DNA from: Cryobacterium sp. Y11 | Lineage (GTDB): Bacteria; Actinomycetota; Actinomycetes; Actinomycetales; Microbacteriaceae | DNA: 64,000 nt | Assembly (NCBI RefSeq): GCF_002929535.1 | Contig: NZ_PJJO01000052.1 | Span: forward strand, 1 to 64,000 | Reading direction: 5' to 3' | Shown here: positions 1 to 7,522 of the stretch, piece by piece | Layout of the letters: every line of letters starts with the position of its first letter | Numbering within the stretch: the stretch's first letter is position 1 | Translations under genes and position numbers: made by a program | Notes under the pieces: model-generated | Seen by the model: the letters and a program-made list of their open reading frames with translations, nothing else | Databases searched by the model: none | What the model was told of the DNA's origin: nothing

Positions 1-68
1 ATGAGCGTCAGCGACGGTTGCTGATGGGGCTGAGGCTCGGGTGCTGGGTCATGGCGGGGTTGCGGGGT

Positions 69-367
69 GGCCCGGGTACCGCCAAATGGACCGCGATTGA
101 ACACTGGCTGTTCAGTCAGATCTCGATGAACTGGCGTGGCCAGCCGCTGGTCAGCCGCTGACCAGCCACGAAGTCATCGTCAACCTCATCGCCGGTACCA
201 CCACCCGCACCGGTTTGACCGTCACCGCCGGATTTGACGAGAGCATCTACTCCAAAGGCATCAAGATCACCGAGCGCGAAATGGCAGATCTGGAAACCCA
301 GCACCTCACCAGGCACGACTTCCATGACGAGTGCAACGACACCGTAAGCCCAGCAGATCAACCCTGA
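69..367 (+). pseudogene. ISAzo13-family transposase, C-terminal remnant
   Basis: Translation from 69 gives GPGTAKWTAIEHWLFSQI followed by SMNWRGQPL, then, after a frame change near 155, TSHEVIVNLIAGTTTRTGL and a tail ending DFHDECNDTV, with TGA at 365-367. This matches the C-terminal part of ISAzo13-type transposases as I remember the family (PPGTSKWNKIEHRLF, then MNWRGxPLxSHEVVV). The frame breaks because 11 bases (CCGCTGGTCAG) are duplicated around 143-165. The catalytic N-terminal part is missing; upstream sequence does not continue the family. It is therefore a dead insertion-sequence fragment at the window edge. Confidence 0.75.
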
Positions 368-404
368 ACTACGCGTGATGTTGATTTACAGGCCCTAAGA
401 GGAG

Positions 405-845
405 CTAGGCGGTGTGTCGAGGGCCCTGCTCGGGTGCTGCAGCGGCGTTCTTGGCCAGCAGGTCGCGAATCTCGGTAAGTAGGTCGAGCTCGGTCGTGGG
501 GTCGGCGACGACTTCGGAGGGCACGCCGGCTGAACGGCGACGGTCCTGGGCCTCCTTGAGCTTGTTCAGTGGCAGCACGATCGCGAAGTAGACAACTGCG
601 GCGATCAGCAGAAAGTTGATGAGTGCGCCGATGACGGCACCAAACAAGATGCCGTCCCCGCCTCGCAGCGGCAGGACGAGCGAGTCTGCCAAGGACTCGG
701 CACTGAAGATTGACGCGATGAGCGGGTTGAAAATGCTCGTGACGATCGAGGTGACCAGCGCGGTGAACGCCGTGCCGATGACGACGGCGACGGCGAGGTC
801 GATGACGTTGCCGCGCATGATGAATTCTTTGAAACCGTTGATCAC
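405..845 (-). CDS. mscL: large-conductance mechanosensitive channel MscL
   Basis: Encodes the homopentameric inner-membrane valve that opens under high membrane tension and releases solutes during osmotic down-shock. The start GFKEFIMRGNVIDLAVAVVIG is the classic MscL amphipathic helix plus TM1. TM2 follows (FGAVIGALINFLLIAAVVYFAIV), then the charged C-terminal helix ending in TEIRDLLAKN. I chose GTG at 845 because GGAG lies 6 bases upstream and the product then begins like family members (MINGFKEF). An ATG at 893 would add 16 residues but has no ribosome-binding site. The protein is about 146 aa, the normal length. The downstream gene on the other side (FmdB) is on the same strand. Confidence 0.95.
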   Translation of the reverse strand: MINGFKEFIMRGNVIDLAVAVVIGTAFTALVTSIVTSIFNPLIASIFSAESLADSLVLPLRGGDGILFGAVIGALINFLLIAAVVYFAIVLPLNKLKEAQDRRRSAGVPSEVVADPTTELDLLTEIRDLLAKNAAAAPEQGPRHTA

Positions 846-896
846 GGGGTGCTCCAATCGAATGACTTGGGAGACCGTCTTGGTCAGCGCCATAGC

Positions 897-1247
897 TTAA
901 GACGCCTTGGTAGCGGCCGGAACGGAGGAAGATGTCGAGGCCTTGGCGGGTGTGCTCTCGGCCTTCTTTTCGGTCTTGGTCTCGGCTGGCGTGCTCGCCG
1001 AAGAGTCCGACTTCTCGGCAGACTTCTCGGCCGGCTTGCGGTCGAGATTCGGATTGGACCGCTTCGCATCCGCTTTGGAGTCGTTGCTGTAGAAACCCGA
1101 GCCGCTGAAGGTCACGCCGATCGACGAAAACACCTTGCGCAGTTTTCCCTGACAGGTCGGGCACACCGTGAGCGAATGATCGGTGAAGGCCTGCTGGATA
1201 TCGAAGGCGGTGTCGCACTCGGTGCAACGGTAAGAGTAGGTAGGCAC
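897..1247 (-). CDS. FmdB-family zinc-ribbon protein
   Basis: Small protein of about 116 aa with an N-terminal FmdB zinc ribbon: MPTYSYRCTECDTAF, then CPTCQGKLRKVFSSIGVTF. The two CxxC pairs should hold one zinc ion. The C-terminal half is a low-complexity tail rich in Lys, Ser, Ala and Glu, as in many actinobacterial homologues. The GTG start at 1247 has GGAG five bases upstream and gives the canonical MPTY start; the open frame continues further upstream but has no such site. The cellular role of this family is not well established; a regulatory or metal-related role is usually presumed. Confidence 0.85.
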   Translation of the reverse strand: MPTYSYRCTECDTAFDIQQAFTDHSLTVCPTCQGKLRKVFSSIGVTFSGSGFYSNDSKADAKRSNPNLDRKPAEKSAEKSDSSASTPAETKTEKKAESTPAKASTSSSVPAATKAS

Positions 1248-1354
1248 TGCATCTCCAGCTGGTTGAGCGGACAGGCAAGCGCCTGTCAGTACTAAGGTTA
1301 TGTGCGCTGGTGCCCGGTCAGATGCAGAACAGGGTGCACGAGCGGTATAAATGG

Positions 1355-1933
1355 TCAGAAAGCGATGATTCTGGTCGGTGTGACGAGGCCATTGACCGGC
1401 TGGTCGTGCACCTCTCGGGGCACCTCGTCGACGTATTCGCTGTCGAAGACCACGGCGTAGACCGGCGGGCATTTCTCCATTGACCCGAGTGTTTTGTCGA
1501 AATAGCCACGACCCCAGCCCATGCGCAGGCCATCAGCGCCCACCGCCGCCGCGGGCACAATGATGAGGTCGACGTCGTTGATGGCGATTGGGCCCAGCAG
1601 GGTTCCGACGGCCTCCGGTACCCCGGAAATTCCCGTGAATTCCTCCTCGCCGTCGCCGACGGTCCAGTCGAGCAGGCCGTCTTCGCGAGAAATGGGAAAC
1701 AGAATACGGATGCCTTCTGCCGTGGCCCAGTTGAGAAACGGCCGGGTATCGGGTTCATTGCGTGCAGACAGATAACAAGAAATCGACCGTGCTGACAGAT
1801 CAACCACGAGACTCTGCAAATTTTCGGTGAAGCCGGCCGTGGCCGCTTCGCGCTCCGAGGAGGTCATGTTCTGGCGACGCTCGCGCAGCTCCGCTCTCAG
1901 TGCGCGCTTTCGATGACCAATGTCGGAGTCCAT
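1355..1933 (-). CDS. 5-formyltetrahydrofolate cyclo-ligase
   Basis: Converts 5-formyltetrahydrofolate to 5,10-methenyltetrahydrofolate using ATP, recycling a storage folate in the cytoplasm. The 192-residue product has the basic N-terminal region (RKRALRAELRERR) and the family signature near its end, VPAAAVGADGLRMGWGRGYFD, which carries the Gly-rich phosphate-binding loop. ATG at 1933 is chosen because AGGA lies 8 bases upstream. The open frame extends to 2083 but would run through the divergent galU gene. It is divergent from galU by only about 35 bp; 5-FCL - galU - rimJ - sepX is a known actinobacterial gene order. Confidence 0.93.
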   Translation of the reverse strand: MDSDIGHRKRALRAELRERRQNMTSSEREAATAGFTENLQSLVVDLSARSISCYLSARNEPDTRPFLNWATAEGIRILFPISREDGLLDWTVGDGEEEFTGISGVPEAVGTLLGPIAINDVDLIIVPAAAVGADGLRMGWGRGYFDKTLGSMEKCPPVYAVVFDSEYVDEVPREVHDQPVNGLVTPTRIIAF

Positions 1934-1954
1934 ATAAGGCATCCTACTTGCCGC

Positions 1955-1960
1955 TAACCT
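1955..1960 (+). promoter_or_regulatory. -10 element of a probable leaderless galU promoter
   Basis: TAACCT ends 7 bases before the ATG at 1968. There is no Shine-Dalgarno sequence, so transcription would begin at or next to the start codon. Confidence 0.45.
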
Positions 1961-1967
1961 AGTGCCC

Positions 1968-2861
1968 ATGGGTACCCCGATAACTAAAGCCGTCATTCCC
2001 GCAGCCGGGCTGGGAACGCGATTCCTGCCCGCCACCAAGGCCATGCCGAAGGAGATGCTGCCCGTCGTCGACAAGCCAGCCATTCAGTATGTGGTCGAGG
2101 AGGCCGTTGCGGCCGGCCTGGGCGACGTGCTCATGGTTACGGGGCGTAACAAAAATGCGCTGGAGAACCACTTCGACCGCATGACCGAGCTGGAGGCGAT
2201 GCTCGAACGCAAGGGCGACCAGACCCGGCTCGCCAAGGTACGCGAATCCAACGAGCTCGCCGACATCCACTATGTGCGTCAAGGAGACCCGCGCGGCCTC
2301 GGCCACGCCGTATTGCGCGCGCGCATGCACGTGGGCAACGAGCCATTCGCCGTGTTGCTCGGTGACGATATCATCGACGCCCGCGACCCGCTGCTGACTC
2401 GCATGCTCGAGGAACAAGTCAAGCGCGGCGCCAGCATCGTCGCCCTGCTCGAGGTCGACCCGGCGCAGATTCACATGTACGGCGCGGCCGCGGTGGAGGC
2501 GACCGACGATCCCGATGTCGTACGCATTACCGGACTGGTCGAAAAACCCAGCCGAGAGGATGCCCCCTCCAACCTCGCCATTATCGGCCGCTACGTACTG
2601 CGCCCGGAGGTTTTCGACATTCTCGAGCGCACCGAGCCGGGCAAGGGCAACGAGATTCAGCTGACTGACGCCCTGCAAGAGATGGCTATCACTCCCGAAA
2701 CCACCGGCGGCGTCTACGGGCTCATCTTTCGCGGGCGTCGCTACGACACCGGTGACCGGCTCGACTACATCAAGGCGATCGTGCAGCTCGCCGTCGATCG
2801 TGAAGACCTCGGCCCCGACCTCAAGCCGTGGCTGCACGAATTCGTCGCAACGCTCGACTAA
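1968..2861 (+). CDS. galU: UTP-glucose-1-phosphate uridylyltransferase
   Basis: Makes UDP-glucose from UTP and glucose-1-phosphate for cell-envelope polysaccharides and glycolipids. The N-terminus carries the nucleotidyltransferase signature (AVIPAAGLGTRFLPATKAMPKEMLP), followed by DKPAIQYVVEEAVAAG and the metal-binding GDD in FAVLLGDDIID. EKP (residues about 190) and the C-terminal RYDTGDRLDYIKA are also typical of GalU. The product is about 297 aa, standard length. A GTG at 1962 is in frame, but ATG at 1968 fits a leaderless transcript from TAACCT at 1955-1960. It lies in a conserved block with 5-FCL and a RimJ-like acetyltransferase. Confidence 0.96.
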   Translation: MGTPITKAVIPAAGLGTRFLPATKAMPKEMLPVVDKPAIQYVVEEAVAAGLGDVLMVTGRNKNALENHFDRMTELEAMLERKGDQTRLAKVRESNELADIHYVRQGDPRGLGHAVLRARMHVGNEPFAVLLGDDIIDARDPLLTRMLEEQVKRGASIVALLEVDPAQIHMYGAAAVEATDDPDVVRITGLVEKPSREDAPSNLAIIGRYVLRPEVFDILERTEPGKGNEIQLTDALQEMAITPETTGGVYGLIFRGRRYDTGDRLDYIKAIVQLAVDREDLGPDLKPWLHEFVATLD

Positions 2862-2912
2862 CGTTTTAACGAGCCCCACCGGTCTTTTCCTCCCACGACA
2901 GACAGGCCAACC

Positions 2913-3572
2913 GTGCCGATCGCCATTCCGACCCTCCGCGAGGGTGCCATTACCCTGCGCCCCGTCCGACTGCGCGATGCGCGTGCGCTCGAGGGTGAGT
3001 TGTTGGCCAACCGTTCCTGGTTGCGCAAGTGGGAAGCCACGAACCCGTACGCGCCGATGTCTTTCGACACGCGGGCGAGCATCCGTAGCTTGTTGACGCA
3101 TTCCCGTGCGGGCCACGGCCTGCCATTCCTCGTCGAGTACAACGGTGAGCTGGCCGGTCAGCTCAACGTTTCCTCGATCACCTGGGGATCGCTCTCGTCG
3201 GCGACCATCGGTTATTGGGCGAGTGAGAAGTTCGCGGGCCGGTCGGTGACGCCGACCGCCGTTGCGCTCGCCACCGACTATTGCTTCTACCAGCTCGGCC
3301 TGCACCGCATGGAGATCTGCATCCGCCCCGAGAACAAGGCGAGCTTGCGCGTGGTCGAGAAACTGGGTTTTCGCTACGAGGGTCTGCGCCGCCGGTACAT
3401 CCACATCAACGGCGACTGGCGCGACCATTTCTGCTTCGGACTGGTCGCCGAAGAGCTCCCCCAGGGAGTCATGCGGCGCTGGCGCGATGGTCTGGTACCA
3501 GCGGATGCCGCGCGCGTCACCGCGACCGATCTCGAGGCGGCCGCGCATCCGGTGCCCGTCATCGTTCGATGA
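2913..3572 (+). CDS. GNAT-family N-acetyltransferase, RimJ/RimL type
   Basis: A 219-residue GCN5-related acetyltransferase using acetyl-CoA. It begins with the typical strand TLREGAITLRPVRLRDARAL. The acetyl-CoA region includes WASEKFAGRSVTPTAVALATDY, where the usual R/Q-x-x-G-x-G/A loop is altered. LHRMEICIRPENKASLRVVEKLGFRYEGLRRRYIHINGDW follows in the family order and is characteristic of RimJ-type proteins acting on protein N-termini. Start is GTG at 2913. It sits 51 bp after galU and before the SepX/GlpR-like gene, an order seen across actinobacteria. The substrate is not readable from sequence; ribosomal protein N-terminal acetylation is the default expectation. Confidence 0.85.
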   Translation: MPIAIPTLREGAITLRPVRLRDARALEGELLANRSWLRKWEATNPYAPMSFDTRASIRSLLTHSRAGHGLPFLVEYNGELAGQLNVSSITWGSLSSATIGYWASEKFAGRSVTPTAVALATDYCFYQLGLHRMEICIRPENKASLRVVEKLGFRYEGLRRRYIHINGDWRDHFCFGLVAEELPQGVMRRWRDGLVPADAARVTATDLEAAAHPVPVIVR

Positions 3573-3664
3573 CTCGGGTGTATAGCCTCGCTCGGGGGCG
3601 GAATCAGTGTATTAACTTCGGTGACACGCCACCGGTAATCACGCTCGGATGCGGCTCGGCCTCT

Positions 3665-3670
3665 TACCGT
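3665..3670 (+). promoter_or_regulatory. possible -10 of a leaderless transcript for the SepX-like gene
   Basis: TACCGT (TAnnnT type) ends 7 bases before ATG 3678 and no ribosome-binding site is visible. Weak on its own; it fits the spacing seen at other genes in this window. Confidence 0.3.
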
Positions 3671-3677
3671 TATCAAC

Positions 3678-4625
3678 ATGAGTAATGAGGCATTGGGCGG
3701 CGGGGTGATGGTGGCGGTGGCCGCTGTGCTCTGGGTGGCCTATCTGATGCCCACCTGGTCGCGCCGCAAGCAGTATCAGGCGACCGAACGAAACGCCGTG
3801 CGCTTGCAGCAGACGCTGCGCATTCTGGCCGAAACCGCCGAGGTGCCCCGCCAGGTGCGGCTGGAAGCGACCGCACGTACCGTGGCTGAGCAGCAACGCA
3901 TTTTGGCGCGGTCTGAGCAGTCAGAGCGGGCCGAGGCTCAAGCTGTCGCGGATGCTGCCCGCGACGTTCGGCGCGCCGCTGCGGCCGTGGCAGCCTCGGC
4001 GACTCCGCGCCTGCCGGAGTCGCCCGTTTCGAAGCTCCACCGCCTGCGCCGCTTTCGTGGTCTGGTGTCGCTGATTCTGCTGGCCGGATTCGTGCTGGCC
4101 GTTGCCGGAATCGCTCCCGCCCTCGCCGGCTCCTTCACCGCGCTCGTCGGAGGCGGGGTCACCATGGTGGCCGCATTTGGCATTCTCGGTCGGCTGGCCA
4201 CGGTTGCGCGCTCCGCACGCGTGGTGCGGGCACCCGTGCCGATCTCGCTGCCCGTACTGATCGGTCAGCCCTTTGAACCCGTATATCTAGAGGAGACCCC
4301 GGTCATTCCGCCAACGTGGACGCCCCAGCCGGTGCCGCGCGCACTGCACCTCTCGCGCGGATCTATTGCGCAGACGGCGATGGCATCCGTTGAGGCGGCC
4401 AACCAGCTGCGCAAGGCCGCCGCGGAGGGGGAAGTTACGCGCCGCACCGCAGCCCTCGCCGAGGAAGCGAATCGGGCCGTCACGCCGATCGCGCGGCCCG
4501 CTGTGGCTTCCGTGGCGTCCGTGGCTTCCGCGCCGAGCCGGTTTGCCGCCATGGGCATTGTCGGTGAAACCGAGCCGGGCATGACCGATCTCGACGCCGT
4601 GCTGCGTCGTCGACGCGCCGTCTAA
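3678..4625 (+). CDS. sepX: SepX/GlpR-like membrane protein of cell division
   Basis: A 315-residue protein with an N-terminal membrane segment (MVAVAAVLWVAYLMPTW) followed by SRRKQ, then a long Ala/Glu/Arg-rich coiled-coil-like region (about 35-105). A pair of membrane helices lies near residues 130-175 (LVSLILLAGFVLAVAGIAPA; GGGVTMVAAFGIL), with a cytoplasmic tail. This topology, plus position after galU and rimJ and next to tRNA-Ala, matches actinobacterial SepX (Streptomyces) and GlpR (Corynebacterium), which help organise the division machinery and polar growth. The call rests on architecture and gene order rather than a sequence signature. The gephyrin-like Glp/MoeA gene often found between galU and rimJ is absent here. 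Confidence 0.6.
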   Translation: MSNEALGGGVMVAVAAVLWVAYLMPTWSRRKQYQATERNAVRLQQTLRILAETAEVPRQVRLEATARTVAEQQRILARSEQSERAEAQAVADAARDVRRAAAAVAASATPRLPESPVSKLHRLRRFRGLVSLILLAGFVLAVAGIAPALAGSFTALVGGGVTMVAAFGILGRLATVARSARVVRAPVPISLPVLIGQPFEPVYLEETPVIPPTWTPQPVPRALHLSRGSIAQTAMASVEAANQLRKAAAEGEVTRRTAALAEEANRAVTPIARPAVASVASVASAPSRFAAMGIVGETEPGMTDLDAVLRRRRAV

Positions 4626-4690
4626 TTCGGGCGTCTGGCTCGAAGCGGCAAAAGTGGCGGCCGGGCCGTGATATTCTTCAAAGGCAGTTT

Positions 4691-4766
4691 GGGGCTTTGG
4701 CGCAGTTGGTAGCGCGTCTCGTTCGCAATGAGAAGGTCAGGAGTTCGAATCTCCTAAGCTCCACCA
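4691..4766 (+). tRNA. tRNA-Ala (anticodon CGC)
   Basis: All four arms can be folded by eye. The acceptor stem is GGGGCTT paired with AAGCTCC and contains the G3-U70 wobble pair that marks alanine tRNAs. The D arm is GCGC-AGTTGGTA-GCGC. The anticodon stem TCTCG/TGAGA encloses TTCGCAA, giving anticodon CGC for codon GCG. The T arm is AGGAG-TTCGAAT-CTCCT. The CCA end is encoded (4764-4766). Confidence 0.97.
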
Positions 4767-4773
4767 CACTGTT

Positions 4774-4805
4774 AGAAATGCCCCGGCCTCGGTCGGGGCA
4801 TTTCT
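4774..4805 (+). terminator. intrinsic terminator after tRNA-Ala
   Basis: AGAAATGCCCCG (4774-4785) pairs perfectly with CGGGGCATTTCT (4794-4805) around an 8-base loop, and T-rich sequence ends the right arm. It starts 8 bases after the tRNA. Confidence 0.9.
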
Positions 4806-4908
4806 CATTCTTCCCTGTTCGCCAGCGTGAGTTTGCCTTTCCGCGAGCCGGGGCGGACTGTCCCCGGTTTGCGGCGGCATCTCGTGGGTGGCCGAGTCGC
4901 ACGCGCGG

Positions 4909-5038
4909 CGAGATGCCATCTCTGGCCCCATCGTTTTCGCGAGATGCCATCTCTGGCCCCTTGAACAGGATCTATGGGGCCAAAGGTGGCATCTCGCGAG
5001 GGTGAAGCCGAGTTCATGGGGCCAAAGGTGGCATCTCG
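4909..5038. repeat. four-copy 21-bp repeat cluster, two direct and two inverted
   Basis: The unit CGAGATGCCAYCTYTGGCCCC occurs forward at 4909-4929 and 4940-4960, and reverse-complemented at 4976-4996 and 5018-5038. Forward copies are identical to each other, and so are reverse copies; the two kinds differ at only two positions. The forward pair faces the reverse pair, so RNA from either strand could fold into a large hairpin. A partial copy (GGCATCTCGTG) lies near 4876. The cluster sits between the tRNA terminator and the 3' end of the IclR gene. Confidence 0.9.
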
Positions 5039-5047
5039 TGAGGGACG

Positions 5048-5860
5048 CTAGGCGATCGGCGGGCGCTGCAGGGTCTGGGTGATGCGGCTGGCCTCGTCGA
5101 GCAGCAGCTGGCCGAGCGTCTTCTGTCGCTCTGGCCTGAACCGCGGCTCGATACCGGTGAGGGAGAGCGCCCAGCCCGGGCGACCGCTGCGGTCAAAGAT
5201 CGCGGCGCCCATGCCCCAGCTACCCTCGAGAATGAGCCCGGGATTGACGGCATAGCCGGTCACTCGGGTGCGCTCGAGGTTGGCGCGGATGCTCGCGGGC
5301 GAATGCTGAGACCCCCAGCGAGCCGCGAAAGTCTCGGTGTCGGAGAGAATGGCATCCACTTCGGCCTCGGGTAGGTACGCCAGAATTGCCATTCCAGCGG
5401 ATGCCACCCCCAACGGAAAACGCACCCCCTCATGCAACACGAATGAGCGGATGGGAAAGCTGCCCTCCTCGCGCAGGAGGCAGACTGTCTCGGCGCCGCG
5501 CCGAATAGAGAGGAACGCGCTCTCACCGGTCTCCTCGGCGAGGCGCACGAGGCTCGGCCGGGCGAGTTCTTCGATCGGGTAGCGGGCAGCGGCGACGGTG
5601 CCCATGACGAATACCTCGGGTCCGTAGTGCCAGGTGTGGCGAGCGGCGTCGTGGTCGAGCAGGCCCTCGGCGGCGAGTGAGGTGAGTAGGCGGTGCACGG
5701 TGGGCCGGGTCAGGCCGGAGTCGCGAACGATTTCGACCAGGGGAGTGCCGGCCGGGTTGCGGCCGACCAAGCGCAGCAATAAGGCGATTCGGGCGACGAC
5801 CTGCGTACCCGGCGCCGCTTGTGCGCCCAGCATGCCCGCTGCGGGTGGCTGAGAAATCAT
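5048..5860 (-). CDS. IclR-family transcriptional regulator
   Basis: A 270-residue cytoplasmic regulator. The N-terminal winged helix-turn-helix includes VEIVRDSGLTRPTVHRLLTSLAAEGLL; the C-terminal IclR effector domain includes FVLHEGVRFPLGVASAGMAILAYL and ends with the conserved hydrophobic strand region (GAAIFDRSGRPGWALSLTGIE). The start at 5860 is preceded by AGGAGG; an ATG at 5878 has no such site. It is divergent from a CoA-transferase pair, as PcaR-type regulators are. Two similar 15-bp palindromes (5873-5887 and 5981-5995) suggest autoregulation and control of the transferase. The effector is unknown. Confidence 0.92.
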   Translation of the reverse strand: MISQPPAAGMLGAQAAPGTQVVARIALLLRLVGRNPAGTPLVEIVRDSGLTRPTVHRLLTSLAAEGLLDHDAARHTWHYGPEVFVMGTVAAARYPIEELARPSLVRLAEETGESAFLSIRRGAETVCLLREEGSFPIRSFVLHEGVRFPLGVASAGMAILAYLPEAEVDAILSDTETFAARWGSQHSPASIRANLERTRVTGYAVNPGLILEGSWGMGAAIFDRSGRPGWALSLTGIEPRFRPERQKTLGQLLLDEASRITQTLQRPPIA

Positions 5861-5872
5861 TTCGCCTCCTGT

Positions 5873-5887
5873 GTCCATAATGTGGAT
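5873..5887. promoter_or_regulatory. candidate IclR operator, site 1
   Basis: GTCCATAATGTGGAT: arms GTCCA/TGGAT with a 5-base spacer, a near-perfect 15-bp palindrome just upstream of the IclR gene. It shares arm, spacing and centre with site 2. Fifteen-bp palindromes are usual for IclR regulators. Confidence 0.6.
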
Positions 5888-5934
5888 GATTCATACCCTA
5901 GTGTTCACGGGGTGGAATCACGAGAAATTGGGGT

Positions 5935-5964
5935 TTGACAGGACTTATCGGCCCTGAATAGCAT
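5935..5964 (+). promoter_or_regulatory. candidate sigma-70 promoter for the CoA-transferase operon
   Basis: TTGACA (5935-5940), 18 bases, then TAGCAT (5959-5964). Transcription would start near 5971, just upstream of operator site 2, so a bound regulator would block elongation or escape. Confidence 0.5.
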
Positions 5965-5980
5965 GATGATATTGATCGAT

Positions 5981-5995
5981 GTCCATAAGTTGGAC
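5981..5995. promoter_or_regulatory. candidate IclR operator, site 2
   Basis: GTCCATAAGTTGGAC is a perfect GTCCA/TGGAC palindrome with a 5-base spacer (extended arms TGTCCA/TGGACA, 5980-5996). It lies between the putative transcription start and the CoA-transferase gene. Confidence 0.65.
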
Positions 5996-6034
5996 ACTGC
6001 GACAGGCGCGACACCAACTCGATGAGGAGAATGT

Positions 6035-6763
6035 ATGTCCAAGGTTCAGGTCAGCGCGAGCGAGGCGCTGCACGACGTTCTGCGCGACGGGATGGTGCTC
6101 GCGGTCGGCGGCTTCGGCCTCAGCGGCATTCCGGCGGATCTCATTGACGCGGTGCGGGCATCCGCTGTGAAGGATCTCACCGTTGTGTCAAACAATATGG
6201 GCGTTGACGGTAAGGGGCTCGGCGTGCTGCTGGAGGCCGGGCAGGTGCGCAAGGTTATCGCCTCGTATGTGGGAGAAAACAAGCTGTTCGCCGAGCAGTT
6301 TCTGGCCGGTGTGCTCGAGGTGGAGTTCAGCCCCCAGGGCACCCTGGCCGAGCGGCTGCGGGCCGGCGGCGCTGGCATTCCCGCGTTTTATACCAAGACC
6401 GGAGTGGGCACGTTGATTGCCGAGGGCAAGCCGCTCGCCGACTTCGACGGCGAAACCTACCTGCAAGAACGCGGCATCGTTGCCGATGTCGCCCTGGTTA
6501 AGGCCTGGCGCGCCGACACCCTGGGCAACCTCGAGTACCGCTTCACCGCCCGCAACTTCAACCCGGTGGTCGCGACCGCTGGCCGCGTGACGATCGCCGA
6601 GGCCGAGGTCATCGTGGAACCGGGTGAGATCGATCCGAACCACGTGATCACCCCCGGCGTCTACGTGCAGCGCCTGATCCAGGCCTCGGCGCGGGTCAAA
6701 GACATTGAACAGCGCACCGTGCGCAGCCGGCCCGTGCTGGTCGGCGTACAGACAGGGGAGTAA
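6035..6763 (+). CDS. 3-oxoacid CoA-transferase, subunit A
   Basis: Alpha subunit of a heterodimeric class I CoA-transferase that moves CoA from succinyl-CoA to a 3-oxo acid. CoA-transferase signature 1 is clear near residues 19-33 ([16 protein letters not shown]). [30 protein letters not shown] and [14 protein letters not shown] are also typical. The 242-aa length is normal. ATG 6035 has GAGGAG upstream. It is followed 4 bp later by the beta subunit and preceded by a divergent IclR gene, an arrangement typical of 3-oxoadipate CoA-transferase (pcaI/pcaJ). Acetoacetate (ScoA/ScoB) is the main alternative and cannot be excluded. Confidence 0.9.
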   Translation: MSKVQVSASEALHDVLRDGMVLAVGGFGLSGIPADLIDAVRASAVKDLTVVSNNMGVDGKGLGVLLEAGQVRKVIASYVGENKLFAEQFLAGVLEVEFSPQGTLAERLRAGGAGIPAFYTKTGVGTLIAEGKPLADFDGETYLQERGIVADVALVKAWRADTLGNLEYRFTARNFNPVVATAGRVTIAEAEVIVEPGEIDPNHVITPGVYVQRLIQASARVKDIEQRTVRSRPVLVGVQTGE

Positions 6764-6767
6764 GACC

Positions 6768-7418
6768 ATGGCGTGGACCAGGGATGAAATGGCCGCGATT
6801 GCGGCGCAGGAACTCAGCGACGGCGACTACGTGAACCTCGGCATCGGCATTCCGACGCTGGTGGCCAACAACCTGCCGGAGGGCATTCAGGTGACGCTCC
6901 AGAGCGAGAACGGGCTGCTCGGCATGGGGCCGTTCCCGTTTGAGGGCGAGGAAGACGCTGACCTCATCAACGCCGGCAAGCAGACTGTCACGGTGCTTCC
7001 CGGGGCGTCGATCTTCGACTCGGCGACTTCTTTCGGCATGATCCGCGGCGGTCACGTCAAGGTTGCCGTTCTCGGCGCCATGCAGGTCTCCGGCTCGGGC
7101 GACCTGGCCAACTGGACCATTCCGGGCAAAATGGTCAAGGGAATGGGCGGCGCGATGGATCTCGTCGCCGGCACCCCGCGCGTGATCGTGCTCACCGAAC
7201 ACGTCGCCAAGGACGGTACGCCAAAGATCGTGACCGAGTGCACCCTGCCGCTGACCGGGGTGGGCGTGGTCGACCGCATCATCAGCGACACGGCCGTCTT
7301 CGACGTGACACCGACCGGCCTCGTGCTGCGGCAGCGCGCCCCCGGCGTGAGCCTGCAAGACATTGAGGACACGACCGAGGCCGCGTTCACGGTCGGCGAG
7401 CTGGCTCCGAGCCGGTAG
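6768..7418 (+). CDS. 3-oxoacid CoA-transferase, subunit B
   Basis: Beta (catalytic) subunit, 216 aa. [14 protein letters not shown] precedes the family signature [12 protein letters not shown], whose Glu (E47) is the nucleophile that forms the acyl-glutamyl and glutamyl-CoA intermediates. [25 protein letters not shown] and GNWTIPGK-like ([20 protein letters not shown]) motifs follow in the usual order. ATG 6768 has GGGGAG 8 bases upstream, next to the subunit A stop codon, so the two are co-translated. Together with subunit A it would finish breakdown of an aromatic-derived 3-oxoadipate or of a ketone body. No other pca genes are in the window. Confidence 0.92.
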   Translation: MAWTRDEMAAIAAQELSDGDYVNLGIGIPTLVANNLPEGIQVTLQSENGLLGMGPFPFEGEEDADLINAGKQTVTVLPGASIFDSATSFGMIRGGHVKVAVLGAMQVSGSGDLANWTIPGKMVKGMGGAMDLVAGTPRVIVLTEHVAKDGTPKIVTECTLPLTGVGVVDRIISDTAVFDVTPTGLVLRQRAPGVSLQDIEDTTEAAFTVGELAPSR

Positions 7419-7426
7419 CCGACCCG

Positions 7427-7480
7427 GCCAAGCGGATGCCGCGGTCCGGCGCGCGCGCGGGCGGGCAGCATCCGCTTGGC
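7427..7480. terminator. inverted CGGATGC-motif pair after the CoA-transferase operon
   Basis: GCCAAGCGGATGC (7427-7439) and GCATCCGCTTGGC (7468-7480) form a perfect 13-bp stem around a 28-base GC-rich loop. There is no U tract. It begins 9 bp after the stop codon of subunit B, so a hairpin terminator is likely. Both arms are the repeated motif discussed in the findings. Confidence 0.7.
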
Positions 7481-7510
7481 TGAACGGTCTCGAGTGTCGG
7501 TGGCACCCGC

Positions 7511-7516
7511 CATACT
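7511..7516 (+). promoter_or_regulatory. -10 element of a leaderless promoter for the two-component operon
   Basis: CATACT followed by exactly 6 bases (GGGTGC) and ATG 7523; no ribosome-binding site. The same hexamer and spacing occur before ATG 35443. Confidence 0.5.
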
Positions 7517-7522
7517 GGGTGC

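Noticed and set aside
116..361. 81-codon minus-strand frame at the window start
   Set aside because: It is antisense to the transposase remnant, which has clear family motifs on the plus strand.
1959..3548. 529-codon minus-strand open frame across galU and the acetyltransferase
   Set aside because: Both plus-strand genes have full family motifs; the long antisense frame reflects GC-rich codon structure.
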